DNA from: Bacteroidaceae bacterium
GTDB taxonomy: Bacteria; Bacteroidota; Bacteroidia; Bacteroidales; Bacteroidaceae
NCBI GenBank assembly: GCA_017622815.1
Contig: JAGAQH010000027.1
Location: 1 to 64,000 of the forward strand
Length of the DNA: 64,000 bases
Reading direction: 5' to 3'
Shown here one piece after another: positions 25,917-34,559 of this stretch. The notes beneath the pieces were generated by a model that was given only the letters and a program-made list of their open reading frames with translations, made no database searches and had not been told where the DNA came from. Both the position numbers and the translations under genes were made by a program. Each line of letters starts with the position of its first letter. The stretch's first letter is position 1.

Positions 25917-26885
25917 ATGAGAATATTGGTAACAGGAGCCAACGGCCAGTTAGGTTCCGAAATGCGTCTGCTTGCCAAGGACGGCACGGACGAATACATC
26001 TTCACCGACGTAAACCAGGTGGAGGGACAGGAAACCGTCTTTCTTGACATCACCGACCGCCAGGCGGTTCTGGACATGGTACAGACACGCGGCATTGATG
26101 CCATCGTGAACTGTGCCGCATGGACTAATGTAGATGCTTGCGAAACCGACCCTGCATTGGCAGCACTGGCCATGAGGCTCAATGCCGACGCTCCGGAAAA
26201 CCTTGCCCTTGCCATGAAGGCCGCAGGAGGTCTGCTCATACACATCTCCACCGACTATGTCTTCGGCACAGAGCCGTACAACACACCCTGCCGCGAAGAC
26301 CAGCAGGGCACACCCACCGGAGTGTACGGCCGTACCAAGAAGGAGGGCGAGGATCGCATCCTTGCCACAGGGTGCGAGCACGTCATCATACGCACGGCAT
26401 GGCTCTACTCCGAGTTCGGCAAAAACTTCTGCAAGACAATGCTACAACTCACCGCCGAACGGCCCATGCTTAACGTCGTCTACGACCAGTGCGGCACACC
26501 GACCTATGCCCTGGACCTTGCCCGTGCCATCTGCACCATACTCAAGGACTATCAGACGATACAAACGGAAAACGGAAAACGGAAAACGGAAAACTGCTAT
26601 CCCAAGAGCGGCATCTACCACTATTCCAACCTTGGCGTATGCTCCTGGTACGATTTCACCCAGATGATACAACAGACGGCCAACACGCTCTGCCCCTCGG
26701 CAGAAGCCCAACGCCATTGCGACATCCGTCCATGCCTGAGCAGCCAGTACCCCTCGCCCGTGAAGCGTCCCTCCTACTCCGTCCTGGACAAGACAAAGAT
26801 ACAGGAAGCCTTCCATCTGGACATCCCCTACTGGACAGACTCCCTCAAGCAGTGCATAGCAAACCTAATTCAAACGGAAAGGTGA
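25917..26885 (+). CDS. rfbD: dTDP-4-dehydrorhamnose reductase with an inserted heptad-encoded loop
   Basis: This 322-residue SDR starts 'MRILVTGANGQLGSE' and has the RfbD features 'FFLDITD'-like motif, 'STDYVFG', and YxxxK in 'VYGRTKKEGE'. It also carries the late block 'GIYHYSNLGVCSWYDF'. It makes dTDP-L-rhamnose. Between 'LARAICTIL' and 'GIYHYSN' lies an extra stretch (about residues 210-230) coded by four tandem ACGGAAA units, which read TENGKRKTEN. The family is usually about 285-300 residues. The last codons (QTER) are also heptad-like sequence. The three other rml genes are absent here. The start at 25917 is chosen by family alignment and the promoter just upstream. Confidence 0.92.
   Translation: MRILVTGANGQLGSEMRLLAKDGTDEYIFTDVNQVEGQETVFLDITDRQAVLDMVQTRGIDAIVNCAAWTNVDACETDPALAALAMRLNADAPENLALAMKAAGGLLIHISTDYVFGTEPYNTPCREDQQGTPTGVYGRTKKEGEDRILATGCEHVIIRTAWLYSEFGKNFCKTMLQLTAERPMLNVVYDQCGTPTYALDLARAICTILKDYQTIQTENGKRKTENCYPKSGIYHYSNLGVCSWYDFTQMIQQTANTLCPSAEAQRHCDIRPCLSSQYPSPVKRPSYSVLDKTKIQEAFHLDIPYWTDSLKQCIANLIQTER
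26565..26594. repeat. Heptanucleotide array (ACGGAAA x4) inside rfbD
   Basis: Four perfect 7-bp units plus AC lie in the coding sequence at codons 217-226. Gain or loss of one unit would shift the frame for the last 96 codons or so. Confidence 0.92.
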
Positions 26886-26888
26886 AGG

Positions 26889-27177
26889 CTGCGAGTAAGC
26901 GAGAGCAATGAAGTTTACTTCAATGCCGAGCGGGAGCAGGCTCGACAAAGTCAAAACGGAAAACGGAAAACGATAACAACGATAACAATCAGCATAACAA
27001 TGCCCCTTCATCTGTGCCAATCCCGTCAAATCAGTGTCATCTTGTGGTCAATATTCTCATCGTCATCTCTAACCCCTCATCCCCTCACCCCTCGACCTTC
27101 GTAATTCGAACCTCGCCCTTCAACATTAACCTTTAACCTATTAACTATTTAACAAAATCCCTACCCCCTCTAAAACT
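26889..27177. repeat. Palindromic repeat and low-complexity gap between rfbD and luxS
   Basis: A palindromic element (26889-26939: CTGCGAGTAAGCGAGAGCA .. CCGAGCGGGAGCAG, with an AAGTTTACTT-like centre) is followed by two ACGGAAA units (26956-26969) and simple repeats (AACGATAACAA; CCCCTCA-type around 27068-27092). No gene was seen. Confidence 0.75.
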
Positions 27178-27693
27178 ATGGACCTCATACCCTCATTCCA
27201 AGTTGACCACCGCAACCTCATGCCCGGTATCTACATTTCACGCCAGGACACCATGGGCGAGTACACCATCACCACCTACGACATACGCATGACCGCCCCA
27301 AATCAGGAACCGTCCCTGCACATTGCCGCCATCCACACCATAGAGCATATTGTTGCCACCTTCCTGCGCAACGACCCTGAATGGAAAGACCGCATCGTCT
27401 ACTGGGGTCCCATGGGATGCCTCACCGGCAACTACCTCATCATGAAGGGCGAGTGGTCGTGCCACGAAGTACGCGCCCTCATGCTCCGTGCCTTCCAATA
27501 TGTGGTAGACTACACCGACGAAGTTCCCGGCACCACCCCCGCCACCTGTGGCAACTATCTTCTCCACGACCTCCCCATGGCAAAGTGGGAAGCGGCACGC
27601 TACATCCAGCGCCTCACCACCGACTTCCACCACGAATACCCCGGCATAGAACGCCCCGAAGATGCAGGTGGAATGATGTTCCACGATGCATAA
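27178..27693 (+). CDS. luxS: S-ribosylhomocysteine lyase (AI-2 synthase)
   Basis: This 171-residue metalloenzyme has the metal-binding motif HTIEH (His53, Glu56, His57), catalytic Cys81 in 'GPMGCLTGNY' and the third ligand Cys124 in 'ATCGNYLLHDL'. It cleaves S-ribosylhomocysteine to homocysteine and DPD, the precursor of autoinducer-2, in the activated methyl cycle. It stands alone between rfbD and a secreted protein; no pfs gene is adjacent. The length is close to the family norm (150-170). Confidence 0.97.
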   Translation: MDLIPSFQVDHRNLMPGIYISRQDTMGEYTITTYDIRMTAPNQEPSLHIAAIHTIEHIVATFLRNDPEWKDRIVYWGPMGCLTGNYLIMKGEWSCHEVRALMLRAFQYVVDYTDEVPGTTPATCGNYLLHDLPMAKWEAARYIQRLTTDFHHEYPGIERPEDAGGMMFHDA

Positions 27694-27726
27694 GCCTGTA
27701 ATAATATAATTAACTCACAACACGAT

Positions 27727-30045
27727 ATGACACAACATCTATTTAAGAACTCCTTCCTGCGAGGAGTCCTGTTTCTACTGCTATGCATAGTGGGCATAGG
27801 GAATACGTGGGGCGAAGAGGTGACGGTGACCTTTGATGCTTCTAAACAAGGTTACACCAATGCACAAGTTATAAATAACGTAACAATTACTGATGGTATT
27901 ACTGTAACCTTTGACAAAGGCACAAACAGCTATACCTGCAAGTACTACAATACCGGCGATGCCATCAGAGTATATGGAGGAGGATACTTCACTATCGCAT
28001 CAACTATAGGCAAAATCATTAAGATTAAACTTACATTTGGTTCCGGCGATGGTTCAAACGAAATTAGCAAGGACAGTGGTAATTACTATTCCAGCGAAGG
28101 AACCTGGGAAGGATCTTCCGAAAGCATTACATTCACAATCGGAGGGACATCAGGCCATAGAAGAATAAAGACCATTGCCGTCACATACGAAAAAGATGCC
28201 AATGCCCCAACAGCTGAATCACTTACCATCAGCAGTACTGCATCAAATACAACGTATTATGTCGGTGATACGCCCTCTGCAGAAGGCTTGGGAGTTATCG
28301 CCACATACAATGACGAGAGCACAAAAGATGTTACCTCCTCTGTCTCATGGTCTTTTGAACCTGCTACTATCCAATCCAACACAATTTCTGTTACTGCTAC
28401 GGCCAGTTACGAAGGTATAACAGCAAGCACCACATATAATATTACTGTCAATTCAATAGCCAACACTGAAGAAAGCGCATATACCATAGCACAGGCATAC
28501 GAACTCATTGACAACAACAGGGGGCTTACCGAAGAAGTCTACGTGAAAGGCATCATTTCTCAAATTGACAGTTATAATTCAACAGACGGTTCCATCACAT
28601 ATTGGATTTCCGATGATGGCACCACAACAAGCCAACAGTTCCAGTGCTATAGCGGTTTGAATATAGATGGAACTCAGTTCACTTCCATCAACGATTTGAA
28701 ACTTGGCTCTGTTGTTGTCGTAAAAGGTCTGTTAAAGAAATACAATACCACCTACGAGTTTGACAAGAACAATGTAATTATCTCCAACGACGAGACCAAT
28801 GCCAGAACCCTGTCTTCAATCGAAATTAGCGGAACGCCAACAAAGACATCTTATTACGTTGGCGATACCCCATCCGCAGATGGTCTAATAGTAAACGCTG
28901 TTTATTCTGACGAGAGTACAATAGATGTTACTGATGATACAGAATGGACAGTCTCTCCTGAAACTATCACAGAAGGTACAACACAAGTTACTGCAACCGC
29001 ATCATATAATGGTTTGACAGCCAGTCATACTTATAGCATAATTGCAACCAGAGACCCAAAAATCAAAGACTACACCCTGCTTGAAGACGGCAAGAAATAT
29101 TATATTGGTGCTACACTTTCCAATGGGACTGACTACTATTTCTCTACCACATACACTAATATTGTTGAAGCCGTAAAGGGTGTAGCACAAACAGATAAAG
29201 CCAACGCGAACATCCTTACTGCAATTGCCAACAGTTCAGATAAAACAAAGTGGGCTTTCCAATTTGAAAATGGTTATTATCTAAGTCTTAAAGATTCTCA
29301 AGATAATGGTAAGGTTAGAATTATTGCCAAAAAAACTTATTGGGTATTATCCAATACCACAAAGGGGCTTATCAATATGACAACAAATGGTTTCTGTCTA
29401 CAGAGGAATAACAGTTCTACAAACACAAACTTCGGTTCATACAAAAACACACAAACCGACATCTGGTTTATTGAAGTTCCTACCTATGACGTAGAAATCT
29501 CCTCTGCCGGCTACGCCACCTTCTGTCTCCCCTACAATGCCACCGTGCCCAGCGGATTGACCGCATATACCGCTACCGACAATGACAATGGTGAGAGCGT
29601 GAAACTAACGGCTATTGAAAGTGGCAAGATTGCTGCCAATGAAGGTGTGGTGCTGAAAGGCGATGAGGGCACATACACATTCGTTGCCGCAGAGGGAAGC
29701 GTTAGCGCTACCGAAGGTAACCAGATGGTGGGAGTGACAGAGGACACTCCACTTACATCTGCCGACAATGCCTATATGCTGACACGCAAGAAAGATGACG
29801 GTTCCATCGCTTTCCGTCTGCTTGCCACTGATTACACCCTGGGTGCCAACAAGGCTTACCTGAAGTTGGAGAACAATGCCCGCAACCTCATCTCCGTGGT
29901 ATGGGACGACAATGCTACCGGCATATACGACCTCAGCGAAAAGAAGGAGGAAAATGATGGTACCATCTACAATCTGGCAGGACAGAAACTGATGCGCACC
30001 CAGAAGGGTATAAACATCATCAACGGCAAATTGGTGATAAAATAA
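27727..30045 (+). CDS. Secreted protein with bacterial Ig-like and OB-like domains
   Basis: This is a 772-residue protein with a signal peptide (about 1-30). Visible parts are an N-terminal beta domain (32-155); two Ig-like repeats marked by 'YYVGDTPSAEGLGVIATYNDEST' and 'YYVGDTPSADGLIVNAVYSDEST' type sequence (about 165-235 and 370-440); and an OB-like module between them ('VYVKGIISQIDSYNS'). A lectin-like region follows, then a C-terminal tail 'IYNLAGQKLM..KGINIINGKLVIK' like other secreted proteins in this window. No catalytic residues are obvious. Codon use is more AT-rich than its neighbours, possibly a sign of transfer. Function unknown. Confidence 0.75.
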   Translation: MTQHLFKNSFLRGVLFLLLCIVGIGNTWGEEVTVTFDASKQGYTNAQVINNVTITDGITVTFDKGTNSYTCKYYNTGDAIRVYGGGYFTIASTIGKIIKIKLTFGSGDGSNEISKDSGNYYSSEGTWEGSSESITFTIGGTSGHRRIKTIAVTYEKDANAPTAESLTISSTASNTTYYVGDTPSAEGLGVIATYNDESTKDVTSSVSWSFEPATIQSNTISVTATASYEGITASTTYNITVNSIANTEESAYTIAQAYELIDNNRGLTEEVYVKGIISQIDSYNSTDGSITYWISDDGTTTSQQFQCYSGLNIDGTQFTSINDLKLGSVVVVKGLLKKYNTTYEFDKNNVIISNDETNARTLSSIEISGTPTKTSYYVGDTPSADGLIVNAVYSDESTIDVTDDTEWTVSPETITEGTTQVTATASYNGLTASHTYSIIATRDPKIKDYTLLEDGKKYYIGATLSNGTDYYFSTTYTNIVEAVKGVAQTDKANANILTAIANSSDKTKWAFQFENGYYLSLKDSQDNGKVRIIAKKTYWVLSNTTKGLINMTTNGFCLQRNNSSTNTNFGSYKNTQTDIWFIEVPTYDVEISSAGYATFCLPYNATVPSGLTAYTATDNDNGESVKLTAIESGKIAANEGVVLKGDEGTYTFVAAEGSVSATEGNQMVGVTEDTPLTSADNAYMLTRKKDDGSIAFRLLATDYTLGANKAYLKLENNARNLISVVWDDNATGIYDLSEKKEENDGTIYNLAGQKLMRTQKGINIINGKLVIK

Positions 30046-30129
30046 CGGTGAGCACCAGATGTGACATACACCTTATATATAATACATAGACACAAACACA
30101 GGAATACTTATATACAGGTTAACACAAAT

Positions 30130-30309
30130 ATGAAAAAGATATATACCAGCCCGTCTGTAGAGGTACACACAATCAATGCCATACAGATGATAGCAAACTC
30201 CATAGACAAAGACAGTCAGGGCATTACAAACCCTGACGAATATGATTTCCTTGGCAGAGAGGACAGCCACAATCCCAAGTCCCCCAACATTTGGGACAAA
30301 GAGTGGTAA
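30130..30309 (+). CDS. Small conserved-type peptide (59 residues), function unknown
   Basis: The start is set at 30130 (MKKIYTSPSVEVHTIN) because Bacteroidales small proteins with this 'MKK.Y..PSVEV' opening are common and often sit near secreted proteins. The C-terminal half is acidic and polar with no membrane segment. It begins 84 bases after the Ig-like protein and ends 30 before the aldo/keto reductase, so it may be part of that transcript. No function can be assigned. Confidence 0.65.
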   Translation: MKKIYTSPSVEVHTINAIQMIANSIDKDSQGITNPDEYDFLGREDSHNPKSPNIWDKEW

Positions 30310-30339
30310 GTCCAAGACATATCAACACACATAACCACT

Positions 30340-31290
30340 ATGCAACACTACCTCGCCAACGAACAACGCTACACCAACGGGATGCAATACAACAGGTGCG
30401 GCAATAGCGGTATACTGCTGCCCAAGATAAGCCTCGGATGGTGGCACAACTTCGGTGCTGCAAACGACTACGACAAATGCCGTTCCATCGTCAGGTTTGC
30501 CTTCGACCATGGCATAACGCACATGGACCTGGCAAACAACTACGGGCCTCCTCCAGGCAGTGCGGAGGAGATGATGGGACGGATGATGCAGGACGACCTG
30601 CGACCCTACCGCGATGAACTGTTCATAGCGACAAAGGCGGGATACGAGATGTGGCCGGGGCCTTATGGCAACTGGGGTTCGAGGAAGTCGCTGATGGCAA
30701 GCCTTGACCAAAGTCTGAAGCGCATGAAACTGGATTACGTGGACCTGTTCTACACTCACCGCTATGACCCGGAAACTCCGTTGGAGGAAACCCTACAGGC
30801 ACTGGTGGACATAGTGCGCTCGGGCAAGGCTCTGTACATAGGCATTTCGCGATGGCCCCTGCATGCGCTGAAGACGGCCATAAAGTACCTGAGCGAAAGG
30901 GATGTTCCGCCCCTCATTTACCAGGGGCGCCTGAACATGCTGGACAAGGCTCCACTGGAGGAAGGCATCCTGGAGGAGTGCCGCAACAACGGGATTGGTT
31001 TTATCTCCTTCTCGCCCTTGGCACAGGGGTTGCTGACCGACCGCTATCTGCAGGGCAGCGTTCCGCAGGACAGCCGTATGAGCCAGGCACGCTTTCTCAA
31101 ACCTGAAATGCTCACCCCGGAACTCCTTGCACAACTCCAGGAACTCAACGCCAAGGCACTGGAGCAGGAGCAGAGCCTTGCAGAAATGGCTTTGCGCTGG
31201 ATTCTTGAACAACAAGGGGTGACATCCGTACTGGTGGGGGCAAGCAGCGTGGAGCAGTTGAAGAAGAACATCAAGGCAGGATGTGAGTGA
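30340..31290 (+). CDS. Aldo/keto reductase, YghZ (L-glyceraldehyde-3-phosphate reductase)-like
   Basis: This 316-residue (beta/alpha)8 oxidoreductase keeps the AKR tetrad: Asp and Tyr in 'HMDLANNYG', Lys in 'IATKAGYEM', and His in 'LFYTHRYD'. The 'GPPPGSAEE' block after the tetrad Tyr is typical of the YghZ/AKR14 group, which reduces L-glyceraldehyde 3-phosphate and methylglyoxal with NADPH. It is slightly shorter than E. coli YghZ (346). It is followed at once by a half copy of the GC-rich palindrome. Confidence 0.88.
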   Translation: MQHYLANEQRYTNGMQYNRCGNSGILLPKISLGWWHNFGAANDYDKCRSIVRFAFDHGITHMDLANNYGPPPGSAEEMMGRMMQDDLRPYRDELFIATKAGYEMWPGPYGNWGSRKSLMASLDQSLKRMKLDYVDLFYTHRYDPETPLEETLQALVDIVRSGKALYIGISRWPLHALKTAIKYLSERDVPPLIYQGRLNMLDKAPLEEGILEECRNNGIGFISFSPLAQGLLTDRYLQGSVPQDSRMSQARFLKPEMLTPELLAQLQELNAKALEQEQSLAEMALRWILEQQGVTSVLVGASSVEQLKKNIKAGCE

Positions 31291-31293
31291 AAA

Positions 31294-31340
31294 GGACTCT
31301 CCCCCAGCCCCTCTACAAGAGAGGGGAGTAGATACTACCG
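31294..31340. repeat. Half copy of the GC-rich palindrome
   Basis: GGACTCTCCCCCAGCCCCTC..GAGAGGGGAGTAGA begins four bases after the aldo/keto reductase stop. It matches the left arm of the elements at 40655, 43573 and 61182. The CCCCTCT/AGAGGGG hairpin could act in termination. Confidence 0.75.
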
Positions 31341-31433
31341 AGAGCGGAGAGGCAAATAACGGCATACGATGTAAAGAGCAGAGGTGCAGGACCGGACAAT
31401 GGTTCTGCACCTCTTGGGTATAGGGGAGGGGGA

Positions 31434-31584
31434 ACGGAAAACGGAAAACGGAAAACGGAAAACTGGAGTAATCAGAGTTTTCGGAGTAATCGGAGTAATC
31501 GGAATAATCAGAGTACTCAGAGTATTCTGAGTATTCTGAGTATTCTGAGTAATCGGATTTCGCTCACCGCTCACCGTTAATCGC
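31434..31584. repeat. ACGGAAA heptads followed by a GAGTAWTCK nonanucleotide array
   Basis: Four ACGGAAA units (31434-31461) run into ten 9-bp units (31466-31555; GAGTAATCG, GAGTATTCT and variants). These are followed by CGCTCAC heptads (31561-31590) that reach the thrC stop. No gene lies here. A hairpin (AGAGGTGCAG/CTGCACCTCT, 31380-31414) just upstream may end the aldo/keto reductase transcript. Confidence 0.9.
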
Positions 31585-32916
31585 TCACCGTTCCAAGAGG
31601 AAGTTCTTGAAGGCAGAGAAGTCGTTGGGCATGGGCACGGATTGCTTCTCGCCTTGCATGAAGGCGGCCAGGCGGGCGGGGATTTCCACGTCGGTGTGGC
31701 AGATGTCGTCCACTACCTGCTTGAACTTGGCAGGGTGTGCAGTTTCCAGGAAGAAGCCCACCTCGCCGGGGCGAAGACCGTCCTTCAGTGCCTGATAACC
31801 GCAAGCACCGTGGGGGTCGAGTTGGTAACCCGTTTCGCTGAGGCACTGGCGCATGGTGTCGGCAATCTGTCCGTCGGTGTATGTGGCGCCGGAGATGTGC
31901 TCGGTGATGGCCTCGTGGCTATGGCCGTAGAGGTCCAGGATGCGGGCAAAGTTGCTGGGGTCGCCAACGTCCATGGCATTGGCTATGGTGGCGGTAGAGG
32001 GACGGGGATTGTACTGACCGCTCTGCAGATAGTTGTAGAAAATGTCGTTGGCATTGTTAGCCGCAATGAAGCGGTCAATGGGCAAGCCCATGCGACGGCC
32101 GAAGAGGGCACTGCAGATGTTGCCGAAGTTGCCCGAGGGCACGCAAGCCACCAGTTTGGGAGCCACGGCAGAGGGTGCGCCGTTGACGGCAATGCCCTGC
32201 TTCTTCAACTGGGCATAGGCCCAGAAGTAGTAGAAACTCTGGGGCAGGAAACGTGCCACGTTGATGGAGTTGGCAGAGGTGAGTTTCATGTGCTGGTTGA
32301 GTTCCTCGTCCATGAAGGCGCTCTTCACCATTGCCTGGCAATCGTCGAAGACGCCCTCCACCTCTATGGCGGTGATGTTCTGCCCGAGGGTGGTGAACTG
32401 GCACTCCTGGATGGGAGAAACCTTGCCCTTGGGATAGAGCACGTAGACATGGATGCCGGGGACACCGAGGAAACCGTTGGCAACGGCAGAACCTGTATCA
32501 CCGGAGGTGGCTACAAGAACGTTTACCAATCGGTCGCCTCCCTGCTTCTTGTTGAAATAGCCAAGCAGGCGCGCCATGAAGCGTGCGCCCACGTCCTTGA
32601 AGGCCAGTGTGGGGCCATGGAAAAGTTCCAGGGAATAGATATTGTCCGTTACCCTTACGGCAGGGATGTCGAACGACATGGTGTCGTAGACAATCTGGCG
32701 CAGGTCCTCGGCAGGGATGTCCTCGCCAAAGAAGCACTCTGCCACGCGGAAGGAGATTTCCTGAAGCGACATATCCTGGATATTGTCGAAGAACTCCTGG
32801 GGCAGGGGACGGATACTGGTGGGCATATAAAGACCACGGTCGGCGGCAAGGCCCTTGACAACGGCGGTTTCAAGGCTCTCGCGGGTGGTGGGGTTGTTGG
32901 TAGAATAGTATTGCAT
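31585..32916 (-). CDS. thrC: Threonine synthase
   Basis: This 443-residue PLP enzyme converts O-phosphohomoserine to threonine. It shows the N-terminal 'YYSTNNPTTRESLETAVVKGLAADRGLYMP', and the PLP lysine in 'TLAFKDVGARF' near residue 110. A phosphate-binding 'TSGDTGSAVANGF' follows. The length fits the long bacterial form. It is last in the order thrA, homoserine-kinase-like gene, thrC, though the genes are spaced by repeat-filled gaps of about 125 and 270 bases. Confidence 0.96.
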   Translation of the reverse strand: MQYYSTNNPTTRESLETAVVKGLAADRGLYMPTSIRPLPQEFFDNIQDMSLQEISFRVAECFFGEDIPAEDLRQIVYDTMSFDIPAVRVTDNIYSLELFHGPTLAFKDVGARFMARLLGYFNKKQGGDRLVNVLVATSGDTGSAVANGFLGVPGIHVYVLYPKGKVSPIQECQFTTLGQNITAIEVEGVFDDCQAMVKSAFMDEELNQHMKLTSANSINVARFLPQSFYYFWAYAQLKKQGIAVNGAPSAVAPKLVACVPSGNFGNICSALFGRRMGLPIDRFIAANNANDIFYNYLQSGQYNPRPSTATIANAMDVGDPSNFARILDLYGHSHEAITEHISGATYTDGQIADTMRQCLSETGYQLDPHGACGYQALKDGLRPGEVGFFLETAHPAKFKQVVDDICHTDVEIPARLAAFMQGEKQSVPMPNDFSAFKNFLLER

Positions 32917-32919
32917 GGT

Positions 32920-33038
32920 TAAACGGAAATGTGAAAACGGAAAACAATGTTAAACGGAAAGGTGAAAACGGAAAACGGAAAACTGGAGTATTCGGAGTAA
33001 TCAGATTTCCGTTTTCCGATTTCCGTTTTCCGTTTTCA
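32920..33038. repeat. Heptad and nonamer repeats between thrC and the homoserine-kinase-like gene
   Basis: ACGGAAA/ACGGAAATGTG-type units (32920-32984), two GAGTAWTC units (32985-33003) and alternating ATTTCCG/TTTTCCG units (33005-33037) fill the whole gap up to the next stop codon. Confidence 0.9.
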
Positions 33039-33042
33039 TTAG

Positions 33043-34290
33043 TTAGTATATTTCTGATGGTTGGGTGGAGGATGATTGCTCCTGCATGAAGGCGTGGATG
33101 AACTGGTCGCCCTCGAGAAGACCATAGCAACCGCCCTGTGCCGCATCTTCGTCGAAAGATGTGACGGTATCGGCTTCTATACCCGGGTACCAGATGGCAA
33201 AGGGGATGGGTTCGGCGGTGTGCGTGCGCAGGTCTATGGGTGTGGGGTGGTCGGGCAGAAGTGCCACGGCCACGGGTTCCTGCCATTCCGATACGGCATC
33301 AAGAATCGGACCTGTGATATGGCGGTCGATGTTCTCTATGCACTGGAGTTTCAGTGCCAGGTCGCCATCGTGCCCGGCCTCGTCGGCGGCCTCGACATGC
33401 AGATAGACAAAGTCGTCGGTGCGCAAGGCCTCAAGGGCAGTACGTGCCTTGCCGGCATAGTCGGTATCCCACAGGCCTGTGGCGCCAGGAACATCTATGG
33501 TGCGAAGCCCTGCATAGCGTCCGATGCCACGGATTAGGTCCACGGCCGTGATTACGGCACCGTGGTGTATCTGCGAAGCAAAGGTCTCAGTAAGCGGAGC
33601 CATCTGTGGGCGGTATCCCCCACCCCACGGCCAGATGCTGCTGACGGGGTCCATGCCCTGCTCGGCACGTTGTGCATTGAGCGGATGGTATTTGAGCAGG
33701 ACCTGACTCTTGTAGATAAGTTCGGTGAGCAGTTGTGCCGTCTCCTCGGCCTCGGGTGTTTCAGCACGCAGCATGTACTCGAGCCAAGGTTTGCCGGGGA
33801 TGTCGTGCGGAGGGGTGCAATGCAGGTGCTTGTTGCCGCCCTTTATGACAAGCAGGTGGCGGTACTGCACTCCGGTGTAGAAGTGCACGCGCTCGTTGCC
33901 CAGTTCCTCCTGCAGGTACTTTATGAGTATGTCGGCATCCTCCGTTTCCAGACGGCCGCAGGAGTGGTTGCGCAGGAGGTTGCCGTCCAGGGAAATGAGG
34001 TTGCAACGCAGGGCAAGGTCGTCATCGGCCAGTTCCACGCCTATGCTTGCCGCCTCCAAGGGACCACGGCCCTCATAGACAACATGCTGGTCGTAACCGA
34101 GGATGCTGCTGTTTGCCACCTCGCTACCGGGGTGGAATCCGTCGGCCACGGTACGGAGCAGGCCGCATCGTCCCATGCGTGCCAGTCGGTCGGCATTGGG
34201 GGTGTGGGCATGCTGGAGGAGGGTTTTTCCTCCCAGTGCCTCATTGTGCCAGTCGGCCATGCCGTCGCCAAGTATGATGATATGTTTCAT
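33043..34290 (-). CDS. Phosphoglycerate-mutase-like protein, proposed homoserine kinase
   Basis: This is a 415-residue alkaline-phosphatase-superfamily protein of the archaeal-type cofactor-independent phosphoglycerate mutase (ApgM) group. It has 'IILGDGMADW' at the N-terminus, 'ANSSILGYD' with the active-site Ser, and late 'HVEAADEAGHDGD' and 'LLPDHPTP' metal-binding blocks. In Bacteroidota and some other phyla this subfamily sits in threonine operons lacking thrB and is proposed to phosphorylate homoserine. Here it lies between thrA and thrC, exactly where a homoserine kinase is needed. Mutase activity is the alternative reading, less likely from context. Confidence 0.85.
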   Translation of the reverse strand: MKHIIILGDGMADWHNEALGGKTLLQHAHTPNADRLARMGRCGLLRTVADGFHPGSEVANSSILGYDQHVVYEGRGPLEAASIGVELADDDLALRCNLISLDGNLLRNHSCGRLETEDADILIKYLQEELGNERVHFYTGVQYRHLLVIKGGNKHLHCTPPHDIPGKPWLEYMLRAETPEAEETAQLLTELIYKSQVLLKYHPLNAQRAEQGMDPVSSIWPWGGGYRPQMAPLTETFASQIHHGAVITAVDLIRGIGRYAGLRTIDVPGATGLWDTDYAGKARTALEALRTDDFVYLHVEAADEAGHDGDLALKLQCIENIDRHITGPILDAVSEWQEPVAVALLPDHPTPIDLRTHTAEPIPFAIWYPGIEADTVTSFDEDAAQGGCYGLLEGDQFIHAFMQEQSSSTQPSEIY

Positions 34291-34304
34291 GTATTAAACG
34301 GAAA

Positions 34305-34558
34305 TGTGAAATCTGCGAGTAAGCGAGAGCAATCAAACTTGTTTGAATTGCCGAGCGGAAGCAGATTCGACGAAGTCAAATCGGGAAACGGAAAACATGT
34401 TTGAATGGGAAGGTTTGGCATACCCCCTCCGCTTCGCTCGTCCCCCTGCCTCAGGGGGACAAAGGGGGAGGTTGTTTCGGAATAATCGGAGTATTCTGAG
34501 TAATCTGAGTAATCTGAGTTCACGGAGTTTTCCGTTTTCCGATTTCCGATTTCCGTTC
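34305..34558. repeat. Mixed repeat cluster between the homoserine-kinase-like gene and thrA
   Basis: In order: a palindromic element (about 34313-34363, CTGCGAGTAAGCGAGAGCA .. CCGAGCGGAAGCAG); ACGGAAA-like units (34382-34395); a C-rich hairpin (34422-34471, GTCCCCC/GGGGGAC nested in CCCCCTCC/GGGGGAGG); GAGTAWTCT nonamers (34479-34526); and TTTTCCG/ATTTCCG heptads ending next to the thrA stop. No gene was found. Confidence 0.85.
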
Positions 34559-34559
34559 G

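Noticed and set aside
31642..32922. 426-codon plus-strand frame
   Set aside because: It is the antisense shadow of thrC.
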